Of a DNA stretch of 12,560 nucleotides, positions 6,527 through 12,493 are shown one piece after another. The notes under the pieces were generated by a model. It was not told the DNA's origin, did not search any database, and saw only the letters and a program-made list of their open reading frames with translations. The translations under genes and the position numbers were made by a program. The number at the start of each line of letters is the position of its first letter. The stretch's first letter is position 1. This DNA is from a bacterium. GTDB taxonomy: Bacteria; UBP18; UBA7526. Location: the NCBI GenBank assembly GCA_030616365.1, contig JAUWXM010000029.1:1-12560 (forward strand), in the 5' to 3' direction.

Positions 6527-7539
6527 TTAAAGAAGCGATTGGTAAATTAATTGAGAAGAAGGATTTGACCCGGGAAGAGATGGTGGAGGTGATGAATGAG
6601 ATCATGACCGGGAATGCCACTCCGGCCCAGATAGGAGGGTTTCTAACTGCTCTGAGATTAAAGGGAGAAACGGTAGAGGAAATTACCGGAGCGGCTCTGG
6701 TTATGAGGGAGAAAGTAACCAGGATAAAGGTGAAGAAGGAGCCTATCGTTGATACCTGTGGAACAGGAGGGGACCTCCCCAATACCTTCAATATCTCAAC
6801 CATCGCCGCCTTTGTCGTTGCGGGATGTGGACTGGCGGTGGCAAAACACGGGAATCGGGCGGTAAGCAGCCACTGTGGAAGCGCAGATCTTCTTGAAGGT
6901 CTGGGAGTCAACCTTGATGTCGAAGTAGAAACTGTTGAGAAATGTATTAAAGAGATTGGAATCGGCTTTCTCTTTGCTCCCCTCTTACATGGGGCCATGA
7001 AGTATGCCATCGGGCCCAGGAAGGAGATGGGGATCAGGACGATATTTAATATCTTGGGGCCATTGACCAATCCGGCAGGCGCTCAGGTTCAGGTCCTGGG
7101 GGTCTACAGTGATAAACTTACCCAGACCATTGCCGGGGTGTTGAAGAATTTGGGTTCTAAACATGCCTTTGTGGTTCATGGTGAGGATGGATTGGATGAG
7201 ATTACCACCACCTCTCCCACCAAGGTTTCTGAATTGAAGGAAGTGAAGATTATTACCTATTCCATTAAGCCAGAGGATTTTGGTATAAAAAGAGCAAAGT
7301 TGGATGATATCTTGGGAGGGGATGTTCCCCATAATGTGAAGATTGCCCATGATGTCTTAGAGGGAAAGAAAGGACCCCAAAGGGACATCGTTCTTCTAAA
7401 TGCCTCTGCAGCCATCGTTGCTGGTGGCAAGGCAAGGGATTTGAAGGAAGGGATTAAATTGGCAGAGGAAGCCATCGATTCTGGAAAGGCGATGGAGAAA
7501 TTAGAACTACTTAAGAAATATTCTAAGGAGACAACCTAA
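6523..7539 (+). CDS. trpD: Anthranilate phosphoribosyltransferase
   Basis: TrpD joins anthranilate to PRPP, the second step of tryptophan synthesis. The 338-residue length is typical. An N-terminal helical domain (MTGNATPAQIGGFLTALRLKGET, about residues 28-50) is followed by the PRPP-binding DTCGTGGD loop (about 77-84), NTFNIST, and AKHGNRAVSS plus GSADLLEGLG. Then come PLLHGAMKYAIGPRKEMGIRT, FNILGPLTNPA and HGEDGLDEIT. All residues expected for PRPP and magnesium binding are visible. The start overlaps the hisI stop (ATGA) and no strong ribosome site is present, so reinitiation is likely. It is the free form, not fused to TrpG. Confidence 0.97.
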   Translation: MIKEAIGKLIEKKDLTREEMVEVMNEIMTGNATPAQIGGFLTALRLKGETVEEITGAALVMREKVTRIKVKKEPIVDTCGTGGDLPNTFNISTIAAFVVAGCGLAVAKHGNRAVSSHCGSADLLEGLGVNLDVEVETVEKCIKEIGIGFLFAPLLHGAMKYAIGPRKEMGIRTIFNILGPLTNPAGAQVQVLGVYSDKLTQTIAGVLKNLGSKHAFVVHGEDGLDEITTTSPTKVSELKEVKIITYSIKPEDFGIKRAKLDDILGGDVPHNVKIAHDVLEGKKGPQRDIVLLNASAAIVAGGKARDLKEGIKLAEEAIDSGKAMEKLELLKKYSKETT

Positions 7540-8355
7540 ATGGTTGGGGAACTGGAAAGTATCATTGGCTACAAGAGAGAAGAGATAGAGAGGGATAAGA
7601 CAGCGATGCCTCTGGAAACCCTGAAGTCTAAGATCACCGATTTACCCCCTACGAGGAACTTTAAAGAAGCCATATCACAGGCCCCCGGCCCAGAAGGGCC
7701 TCTGGCCCGGAGGGAGGGCCTGAACCTTATTGCTGAGATAAAGAGGGCCTCCCCCTCTAAAGGGGTGATTAGAAGAGAGTTCAATCCAGTAGAGATTGCC
7801 AAGATCTACCAGGAGTCTGGGGCCAGCGCCATCTCTGTTCTGACCACAGAGAAGTTCTTCTATGGAAGCCTGGACTTTCTTTCTCAAGTAAAGGAAGTAA
7901 CCACCATCCCCATCTTACAGAAGGACTTCATTGTCGATGAGTATCAGATTTATCAGGCGAGAGTGAATAAGGCAGATGCCATACTCTTGATTGCTTCTAT
8001 TCTAGTCGAGGCTCAGATAAACAGCTTCTTGGAATGCGCCCATAATCTTGGATTGGATTGTCTGGTAGAGGTCCATAGCAAAGAAGAATTAAGTAAAGTT
8101 TTAGCACGCAAAGCCCAGATAATCGGGATCAATAATCGAGATCTGACAACTTTGACTACTGATTTAACTACTACTCTGACCTTAAGTAAGTTAGTCCCTA
8201 AGGATAGGATATTGGTGAGTGAGAGCGGTATCGAAACCCATGAGGATGTGAAGAAACTTCAAGAGTGCGGTGTAAGAGCCATCTTAGTTGGCGAGTCCCT
8301 GATGCGCGCCCCAGACATCAGTGCCAAAATGAGAGAGCTCCTTGGCCGAGAATAA
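7540..8355 (+). CDS. trpC: Indole-3-glycerol phosphate synthase
   Basis: TrpC is a (beta/alpha)8-barrel that closes the indole ring from CdRP with loss of CO2. It starts at the base after the trpD stop, with AAGGAG inside the end of trpD. Motifs in order are NLIAEIKRASPSKG (catalytic Lys, about residues 62-75), GASAISVLTEKFFYGSL-like segment 1, PILQKDFIVDEYQI (catalytic Lys), ADAILLIASIL, LVEVHSKEEL, IGINNRDL, LVSESGI and ILVGESLM. The length of 271 residues is slightly above normal. The stretch before NLIAEIK (about residues 48-58, APGPEGPLARR) is longer than usual and coincides with a GC-rich imperfect palindrome at 7685-7710, probably an in-frame insertion. trpF is not fused to it but lies downstream beyond an unrelated gene. 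Confidence 0.97.
   Translation: MVGELESIIGYKREEIERDKTAMPLETLKSKITDLPPTRNFKEAISQAPGPEGPLARREGLNLIAEIKRASPSKGVIRREFNPVEIAKIYQESGASAISVLTTEKFFYGSLDFLSQVKEVTTIPILQKDFIVDEYQIYQARVNKADAILLIASILVEAQINSFLECAHNLGLDCLVEVHSKEELSKVLARKAQIIGINNRDLTTLTTDLTTTLTLSKLVPKDRILVSESGIETHEDVKKLQECGVRAILVGESLMRAPDISAKMRELLGRE
7685..7710. repeat. Probable palindromic insertion in trpC
   Basis: The outer CCGG/CCGG stem and inner CCAGA/TCTGG stem are separated by one C-C mismatch, giving a 9-bp imperfect hairpin. It is much more GC-rich than its surroundings and falls in the N-terminal linker before the catalytic LIAEIK strand, where extra residues are present. It lacks the CCCCG...CGGGG ends of the other elements, so family membership is uncertain. 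Confidence 0.45.
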
Positions 8356-8504
8356 AGTTGACAAGTTAATAAGAACCTGCTAAAGCAGAACCTTGTTTCT
8401 TCGTTACCACTCAGAAATAAGTTGATAAGTTAAAGAACATAGCAACCCAGCAAACTAACAAACTGGCTAACCGACTAACCAGCAAACAGACAAACTAGCA
8501 AATG
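8356..8504. repeat. Octamer repeats filling the trpC downstream gap
   Basis: No gene is visible in the gap 8356-8603. Its left end and 8419-8434 contain octamers such as AAGTTGAC and AAGTTGAT. From 8441 to 8504 there are eight consecutive 8-base units with a rough consensus RRCWAACY (for example AGCAAACT, GACTAACC), in phase without gaps. A short CTGCT/AGCAG hairpin lies near 8386-8397. The region after 8505 appears to contain the promoter for the HEAT-repeat gene. Confidence 0.75.
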
Positions 8505-8520
8505 AACATAATGGACATCC

Positions 8521-8549
8521 TTGAATATGTAACTGATACTTGGTAAAAT
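8521..8549 (+). promoter_or_regulatory. Predicted sigma-70-type promoter for the HEAT-repeat gene
   Basis: A TTGAAT box (8521-8526) is followed after exactly 17 bases by TAAAAT (8544-8549), about 55 bases upstream of the HEAT gene start. It is the only good promoter I noticed in a gap of the window. It would also drive trpF, leuD and perhaps purA downstream. It is a sequence match only. Confidence 0.45.
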
Positions 8550-8603
8550 GCCTTTGCTGGCTACTTAGCATCGAATAGAAAGAGATTGAAAGGAAATAAG
8601 TCA

Positions 8604-9518
8604 ATGAGAGCTTTGAAAAGTTTAACTTTAGGGGTTCTGGTTCTGCTATTCTGTGTAGGCAGTATAGCATTAGTGCAGGCAGATGAGGTAGATGAGTTAA
8701 TTAACCAGTTGAAGGATAAGAAGTGGTCTGTCCGATATAAAGCAGCAGAAGCCCTGGGCGAACTAGGTGACATCCGTGCCGTAGAACCGCTCATTACTGC
8801 GCTAAAGGATAAGTATGTGAATGTCCGAATTAAAGCAGCAGAGGCCTTAGGTAAAATAGGTGACCGTCGTGCCATGGAGCCACTCATTGCTGAACTTAAG
8901 GATGAAAATGTGTATGTCCGATACGAAATAGCAGACGCTTTAGGTAAGATAGACGACCGTCACGCCGTAGAGCCACTTATTATTGCGTTAAAGGATGAGA
9001 ATGTATATGTTCGAGAGCGAGCAGCAGAGGCCTTAGGCAAAATAGGCGACCGTCACACCGTAGACCCACTCATTGCTACACTTAAGGATGAATATTGGTC
9101 TGTCCGAAAGAGGGCAGCAGAAGCCTTGGGCGAGATAGGCGACATCCGCGCCGTAGACCCACTCACTAGCGCACTAAAGGATAAGTATGGACCTGTCCAA
9201 GAGACAGCAGCAGAAGCCTTAGTCAAGATAGGTAAACCCGCAGTAGAGCCTTTGATTGAGGCTCTGGGAGATGAAGACAAAGATATGTGCTATAGGGCTG
9301 CCAAAACGTTATCCATGATAGGCAAACCAGCAGTAGACCCACTCATTAGCGCACTAAAGGATGAGTATGATCTCCGAATCAAAATAGCAGAAGTCTTGGG
9401 TAAGATAGGAGACAAAAGAGCCGTCCCGGCCCTGAGGGAAATCCTGAAAGATAAAAACAAAGATGTTCGAAAAGCTGCTAAAAAGGCACTGAAGAAGATG
9501 AAATCCAAAGAGAAGTAA
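8604..9518 (+). CDS. Secreted HEAT-repeat (PBS-lyase type) protein
   Basis: The start is ATG at 8604. AAAGGA lies upstream, and starting here puts a clean signal peptide at the N-terminus: a basic start (MRALK), a hydrophobic core to about residue 24, and a likely cleavage after VQA (residue 26). A TTG at 8586 would add six polar residues. The mature part is nine consecutive HEAT repeats of 30-31 residues with the pattern LIxALKDxxxxVRxxAAEALGKIGDxRAVxP. The first five are very similar, and the last four are more diverged or shorter. Such alpha-solenoids bind proteins, and none of the residues suggests catalysis. Export points to a periplasmic or extracellular scaffold. It interrupts the trp genes, has its own probable promoter and ends 10 bases before trpF. 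The related phycocyanobilin-lyase subunits are cytoplasmic, so that role is unlikely. Confidence 0.88.
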   Translation: MRALKSLTLGVLVLLFCVGSIALVQADEVDELINQLKDKKWSVRYKAAEALGELGDIRAVEPLITALKDKYVNVRIKAAEALGKIGDRRAMEPLIAELKDENVYVRYEIADALGKIDDRHAVEPLIIALKDENVYVRERAAEALGKIGDRHTVDPLIATLKDEYWSVRKRAAEALGEIGDIRAVDPLTSALKDKYGPVQETAAEALVKIGKPAVEPLIEALGDEDKDMCYRAAKTLSMIGKPAVDPLISALKDEYDLRIKIAEVLGKIGDKRAVPALREILKDKNKDVRKAAKKALKKMKSKEK

Positions 9519-9528
9519 AAGGAAACTT

Positions 9529-10182
9529 ATGAAATCCATTTGGGTTAAGATATGTGGGATTACAAATGTTGGAGATGCTTTAGAAGCAGTCGAACTAGGA
9601 GCAGATGCTTTGGGATTTATCTTCTATGAGAAGAGCCCCCGTAAGATCACCAAGGAGAAGGCGAAAGAAATTATAGACAAGATACAAACAGTCAAGCAAA
9701 GGGTAGTGAAGGTAGGATTATTTGTCGATGAGTTAGAGGAGAGGGTAAACGAGATCACCTCTTATTGCGATTTTGATATCCTACAGTTTCATGGAGATGA
9801 GACTCCAGATTACTGCAAGAAGTTTCCTCAGAAGATAATCAAGGCCTTTAGGATTAAGGATAGAGAAAGTTTAGTAAATATTCCAAAGTATGAGGTAGAT
9901 TATTATCTCTTAGATGCCTATAGCGAAGTCGCACCGGGAGGAACAGGAAGGACCTTTAACTGGGAATTAGCCATAGCGGCTAAGAAGTTCGAAAGGCCAA
10001 TCATCCTCTCTGGGGGCTTGAATCCAGAGCATATCATAGAGGCCTTGGAAAAGGTCTCACCCTTTGGAGTAGATGTCTCCAGTGGCGTAGAACTATCTCC
10101 AGGCAAGAAAGACTACAAGAAGCTAAAAGAGTTCATTACTAAAGTAAGAGGTTTTGATGAAACTAAAAGGAAGAGCCCATAA
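9529..10182 (+). CDS. trpF: Phosphoribosylanthranilate isomerase
   Basis: TrpF isomerises phosphoribosylanthranilate to CdRP, the third tryptophan step, and supplies the substrate of TrpC. Motifs are VKICGIT with the catalytic Cys (residues about 6-12), GADALGFIFYEKSPR, VGLFVDE, LQFHGDET, the catalytic Asp in LLDA, GGTGRTFNW, LSGGLNPEHI and GVDVSSGVE with SPGKKD. The length of 217 residues is normal. ATG 9529 follows AAAGGAA in the 10-base gap after the HEAT gene. The last 26 bases overlap leuD in another frame. In many bacteria trpB and trpA come next, but here a leuD-type gene follows. Confidence 0.96.
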   Translation: MKSIWVKICGITNVGDALEAVELGADALGFIFYEKSPRKITKEKAKEIIDKIQTVKQRVVKVGLFVDELEERVNEITSYCDFDILQFHGDETPDYCKKFPQKIIKAFRIKDRESLVNIPKYEVDYYLLDAYSEVAPGGTGRTFNWELAIAAKKFERPIILSGGLNPEHIIEALEKVSPFGVDVSSGVELSPGKKDYKKLKEFITKVRGFDETKRKSP

Positions 10183-10654
10183 ATTTGGCAACGACGTAAA
10201 TACCGACTATATCATTTCTGGAAGATATAAGTTCAAGACCCTGGATATGGGAGAATTAGCCAAGCATGTTATGGAAGATTTAGATCCCAACTTCTATAAG
10301 AAAATCAAAAAGGGAGACTTCATCGTTGCTGGGAAAAATTTTGGCTGCGGCTCTTCCAGGGAGCAGGCGCCTTTAGCCATAAAATATGCTGGGCTCTCAG
10401 GCATAATTGCCAAATCCTTTGCCCGCATATTCTATAGGAATGCCATCAACGTTGGTCTTCCGGTTGTGGAGTGCAATACGGACAGGATTAAAGAGGGTGA
10501 TGAGTTAGAGGTTGATTTAGAAGGGGGAATAGTCTACAATAGGAGTAAAAAGAAGAGGATAAAGATTAAGCCCTTGTCGCCATTCATGATCAAAATATTA
10601 AAGGACGGAGGATTGGTCGCCCACTTCAAAAAATACGGCACTTTTAAATTATAA
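10157..10654 (+). CDS. leuD: 3-isopropylmalate dehydratase small subunit (LeuD/aconitase-swivel family)
   Basis: This is the small swivel-domain subunit of a two-subunit aconitase-type hydro-lyase. In the leucine pathway it partners LeuC to isomerise 2- and 3-isopropylmalate. Motifs are FGNDVNTDYIISGRY (about residues 10-24), the active-site signature FGCGSSREQAPLAIKYAG (about 61-78), and SFARIFYRNAINVGLPVVE. The 165-residue length matches the short archaeal/thermophile-like form. I prefer ATG 10157, preceded by AGAGG, over TTG one codon earlier. It overlaps trpF by 26 bases. The substrate-specificity loop after GRY reads KFKT, which does not clearly match the isopropylmalate or homoaconitate types I know, so citramalate, homoaconitate or dimethylmalate substrates remain possible. 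The large subunit is not in the window. Confidence 0.88.
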   Translation: MKLKGRAHKFGNDVNTDYIISGRYKFKTLDMGELAKHVMEDLDPNFYKKIKKGDFIVAGKNFGCGSSREQAPLAIKYAGLSGIIAKSFARIFYRNAINVGLPVVECNTDRIKEGDELEVDLEGGIVYNRSKKKRIKIKPLSPFMIKILKDGGLVAHFKKYGTFKL

Positions 10655-10688
10655 ACGCAGATGACCGCTGATAATCTGGGTATAAAAG

Positions 10689-12068
10689 ATGAATATTATT
10701 ATTGTAGGGACCCAGTTCGGGGACGAGGGGAAGGGGAAGTTCATCGACCTATTGGCGAAGAAAGCGGATTATATCGCCAGGTATCAAGGAGGAGCGAACG
10801 CCGGCCACACAGTAGTCATCGGTAAGAATGAGTTCATCTTTCATCTCATCCCTTCTGGAATACTCCATAAAAGAAAAAAGTGTGTCATCGGTAATGGATT
10901 GGTAGTCGATCCTGAGACGCTATTGGAAGAGATAAAAAACTTAAGGAAAAGGGGAATAGATGTCAAAGGGAGGCTATTCATAAGTGAGAATGCCCACGTA
11001 GTAATGCCCTATCACAAGTTACTGGATAGGGTAAAGGAACTAAGGCGTAAGGGAAAAAAGATCGGAACTACCGGAAGGGGGATCGGCCCCTGCTATACGG
11101 ATAAGGTAGCAAGAACTGGAATAAGAGTCGCTGATCTAATAGACGAGAGGGCGTTTAAAGAAAAGTTGAGAAAGAATTTAGATGAGAAGAACCGATTACT
11201 TAAGAAAATTTACCATCAGAAAGGATTCTCCTATAAAAGAGTTCTGGCAGAATATTCTTCTTATGGAAGAAAAATAAAAAAATACGTAACTAATACCTCA
11301 TTGCTCATTAATCAGGCAATAGATAAAGGAAAGAGCATTCTCTTTGAAGGTGCTCAAGGAACCTTCCTGGACATCGACTGGGGAACCTATCCCTATGTCA
11401 CCTCTTCCCATCCCGTAGTGGGTGGTGCCCTGACGGGCTTGGGAGTGGGACCGACGAAGATAGATAGAGTAATTGGTGTAGCCAAGGCCTATACCACAAG
11501 GGTAGGAGGAGGCCCCTTACCTACCGAACTACCTAAAAGATTGGGAGAGAGAGTAAGGGAGAAAGGAAGGGAGTATGGGGCAACTACTGGGAGACCCCGT
11601 AGGTGCGGCTGGATCGATTTGGTACTTTTGCGAAGCGCCATCCAGATAAATGGCCTGGATAGTCTAATTTTAACTAAATTAGATGTCCTGGATGAATTGA
11701 AAGAGATAAAGATTTGCACCCATTATAAATACCGGGGAAAGAGGATGGATTACTTCCCCAACAGTCTAAAGGTTTTGTCGCAGTGCAAGCCCCAGTATGA
11801 AGTATTGAAAGGCTGGAGAGAATCGATTTCCGAAATTAAAACTTATAAGAAACTTCCTGTCAATGCTAAAAAGTATGTTGAAAGAATAAAGAAAGTATTG
11901 GGAATTAAGATTGCCCTCATTTCTGTTGGCCCCCAAAGAGACCAGACCATAATTTTAGATAAAAGTCTTTATGGGCCGCTAGCTCATCAGGTAGAGCACC
12001 GCCCTTTTAAGGCGGGTGTGACAGGTTCGAGTCCTGTGCGGCCCACCATAAATGCCGCCATCGTCTAG
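10689..12068 (+). CDS. purA: Adenylosuccinate synthetase, frame running into tRNA-Lys
   Basis: PurA condenses IMP and aspartate with GTP hydrolysis, the first committed step to AMP. Motifs are the P-loop GTQFGDEGKGK (residues about 7-17), GGANAGHTV with the catalytic His, GTTGRGIGPCYTDK, FEGAQGTFLDIDWGTYPYVTSSH, TRVGGGPLPTEL, GATTGRPRRCGW and TKLDVLD. ATG 10689 has no strong ribosome site. The usual C-terminus (VGPQRDQTIIL) is reached at residue 423, near base 11957, but no stop codon follows. The frame continues through the whole tRNA-Lys gene (11973-12048) and stops at a TAG (12066-12068) in the next tRNA fragment. Residues 429-459 are therefore non-coding RNA sequence read as protein. A small frameshift just before the tRNA, real or from sequencing, would restore a nearby stop. 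The catalytic part is complete. Confidence 0.95.
   Translation: MNIIIVGTQFGDEGKGKFIDLLAKKADYIARYQGGANAGHTVVIGKNEFIFHLIPSGILHKRKKCVIGNGLVVDPETLLEEIKNLRKRGIDVKGRLFISENAHVVMPYHKLLDRVKELRRKGKKIGTTGRGIGPCYTDKVARTGIRVADLIDERAFKEKLRKNLDEKNRLLKKIYHQKGFSYKRVLAEYSSYGRKIKKYVTNTSLLINQAIDKGKSILFEGAQGTFLDIDWGTYPYVTSSHPVVGGALTGLGVGPTKIDRVIGVAKAYTTRVGGGPLPTELPKRLGERVREKGREYGATTGRPRRCGWIDLVLLRSAIQINGLDSLILTKLDVLDELKEIKICTHYKYRGKRMDYFPNSLKVLSQCKPQYEVLKGWRESISEIKTYKKLPVNAKKYVERIKKVLGIKIALISVGPQRDQTIILDKSLYGPLAHQVEHRPFKAGVTGSSPVRPTINAAIV
11973..12048 (+). tRNA. tRNA-Lys (UUU)
   Basis: This is a complete 76-base cloverleaf. The acceptor GGGCCGC pairs perfectly with GCGGCCC. The D stem is GCTC/GAGC, and the anticodon stem CCGCC/GGCGG encloses loop CTTTTAA with anticodon TTT. 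A 5-base variable loop is followed by the T stem ACAGG/CCTGT with loop TTCGAGT. The discriminator is A and CCA is encoded. The gene lies entirely inside the open frame of purA, so 5' processing by RNase P would cut the purA message before any stop codon. Confidence 0.97.
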
Positions 12069-12071
12069 CCT

Positions 12072-12228
12072 GAAGCATCAGAATTTTAATAATTCCGATG
12101 CTGAGGATTAGGGGGTCTGGGGGAAAGAATCTGCTTTCCCCTAAGGGGTGACAGGGAGGCAAAGCATGTCTTTGCCGACCGCCAGAGGGGCGAAACCCCT
12201 ATGGAAGTATCCCCGGAGGGGATATCTT
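12072..12228. repeat. Array of five hairpins (insert 1 in the tRNA-Glu D loop)
   Basis: Five stem-loops follow one another: 12075-12101 (10 bp, one mismatch), 12120-12141 (8 bp), 12158-12176 (7 bp), 12186-12200 (5 bp, loop CGAAA) and 12205-12228 (about 10 bp with a bulged T). The last stem ends exactly where the tRNA resumes at 12229. No open frame or known RNA class is apparent. It could be several successive palindrome insertions or one structured element. Confidence 0.6.
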
Positions 12229-12236
12229 GGTTAGGA

Positions 12237-12265
12237 CCCCGTAAAAGGACTTCGTCCTAACGGGG
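12237..12265. repeat. Palindromic element (insert 2 in tRNA-Glu)
   Basis: The outer stem CCCCGT/ACGGGG and inner stem AGGAC/GTCCT (loop TTC) sit between the tRNA D stem and anticodon stem. The termini match the element at the prfA stop codon and the outer arms of the murA element. Confidence 0.75.
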
Positions 12266-12284
12266 CAGGCATCAGGTTTTTTTA

Positions 12285-12411
12285 CCCCGAGGTGCGCTAA
12301 ATTTTTTATGTCCCCATCGTCTAGCCTGGTTAGGACACCAGGTTTTCAACCTGGCAGCAGGGGTTCAAATCCCCTTGGGGACACCATCCCCTTTAGCGCA
12401 CCTTTTCGGGG
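12285..12411. repeat. Inverted repeat carrying a whole tRNA-Glu (insert 3)
   Basis: The left arm, CCCCG (12285-12289) followed by AGGTGCGCTAAA (12290-12301), pairs with TTTAGCGCACCT (12392-12403) and CGGGG (12407-12411), with only a TTT bulge in the right arm. The pairing totals 17 bp. The loop between the arms contains the complete tRNA-Glu(UUC) plus 8 and 5 flanking bases. The whole unit sits in the anticodon loop of the broken tRNA-Glu. Confidence 0.8.
12310..12386 (+). tRNA. tRNA-Glu (UUC)
   Basis: This is a complete 77-base cloverleaf. The acceptor GTCCCCA pairs with TGGGGAC, and the D arm starts GTC and ends GAC. The anticodon stem CCAGG/CCTGG has loop TTTTCAA with anticodon TTC. The variable loop is four bases (CAGC), the T stem AGGGG/CCCCT has loop TTCAAAT, and the discriminator A and CCA are encoded. 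It is nested in the inverted repeat 12285-12411. Confidence 0.97.
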
Positions 12412-12452
12412 CAACCTGGCGGCACCGGTTCAAATCCGGTTGGCGGCACCAA

Positions 12453-12478
12453 CCTACGCCAAGGCTTCGGTTGGCAGG
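12453..12478. repeat. Hairpin after the broken tRNA-Glu
   Basis: GCCAA (12458-12462) pairs with TTGGC (12471-12475), and an outer CCT/AGG pair lies beyond a two-base bulge. No T-run follows, so it is not a convincing terminator. It may be another palindromic element or an RNA processing hairpin. Confidence 0.4.
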
Positions 12479-12493
12479 CCAGTAAAAGGGCTT

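Larger units (their letters stand above)
12054..12451 (+). pseudogene. tRNA-Glu gene broken into four pieces by three inserts
   Basis: Pieces at 12054-12071, 12229-12237, 12271-12280 and 12412-12451 sum to exactly 77 bases, the length of the intact tRNA-Glu at 12310-12386, and align with it piece by piece. Joined, they give acceptor GCCGCCA/TGGCGGC (7 bp), a D arm identical to the intact gene, anticodon stem TCAGG/CCTGG with loop TTTTCAA (anticodon UUC), variable CGGC, T stem ACCGG/CCGGT with loop TTCAAAT, discriminator A and CCA. The breaks fall in the D loop, after the D stem and inside the anticodon loop. All three inserts are made of palindromes. The acceptor and T stems differ from the intact copy in compensated pairs, so this was a separate functional gene. 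It is most likely a broken gene. Removal of the inserts from RNA is possible but unsupported. Confidence 0.85.

Noticed and set aside
6339..7070. Antisense open frame of 243 codons opposite hisI/trpD
   Set aside because: Low-complexity Ser/Pro/Phe-rich translation opposite two conserved genes, with no ribosome site or family features.
8441..8504. CRISPR array
   Set aside because: Units are 8 bases, degenerate and without spacers.
10154..10156. TTG as leuD start
   Set aside because: The adjacent in-frame ATG at 10157 is the better codon with adequate spacing from AGAGG.
11973..12068. C-terminal extension domain of PurA (residues 429-459)
   Set aside because: It is the translation of tRNA-Lys and the next tRNA fragment, a well-known kind of spurious peptide.
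12237..12283. Rho-independent terminator (hairpin followed by a T-run)
   Set aside because: The T-run begins about 11 bases after the stem and is part of the tRNA anticodon loop region. The hairpin belongs to the palindromic family.
12072..12411. Group I intron in a tRNA anticodon loop
   Set aside because: Only the third insert lies in the anticodon loop, and it holds a tRNA. I see no group I core (P3-P8 pairing, G-binding P7) or homing endonuclease frame, and the other two inserts are elsewhere in the tRNA.
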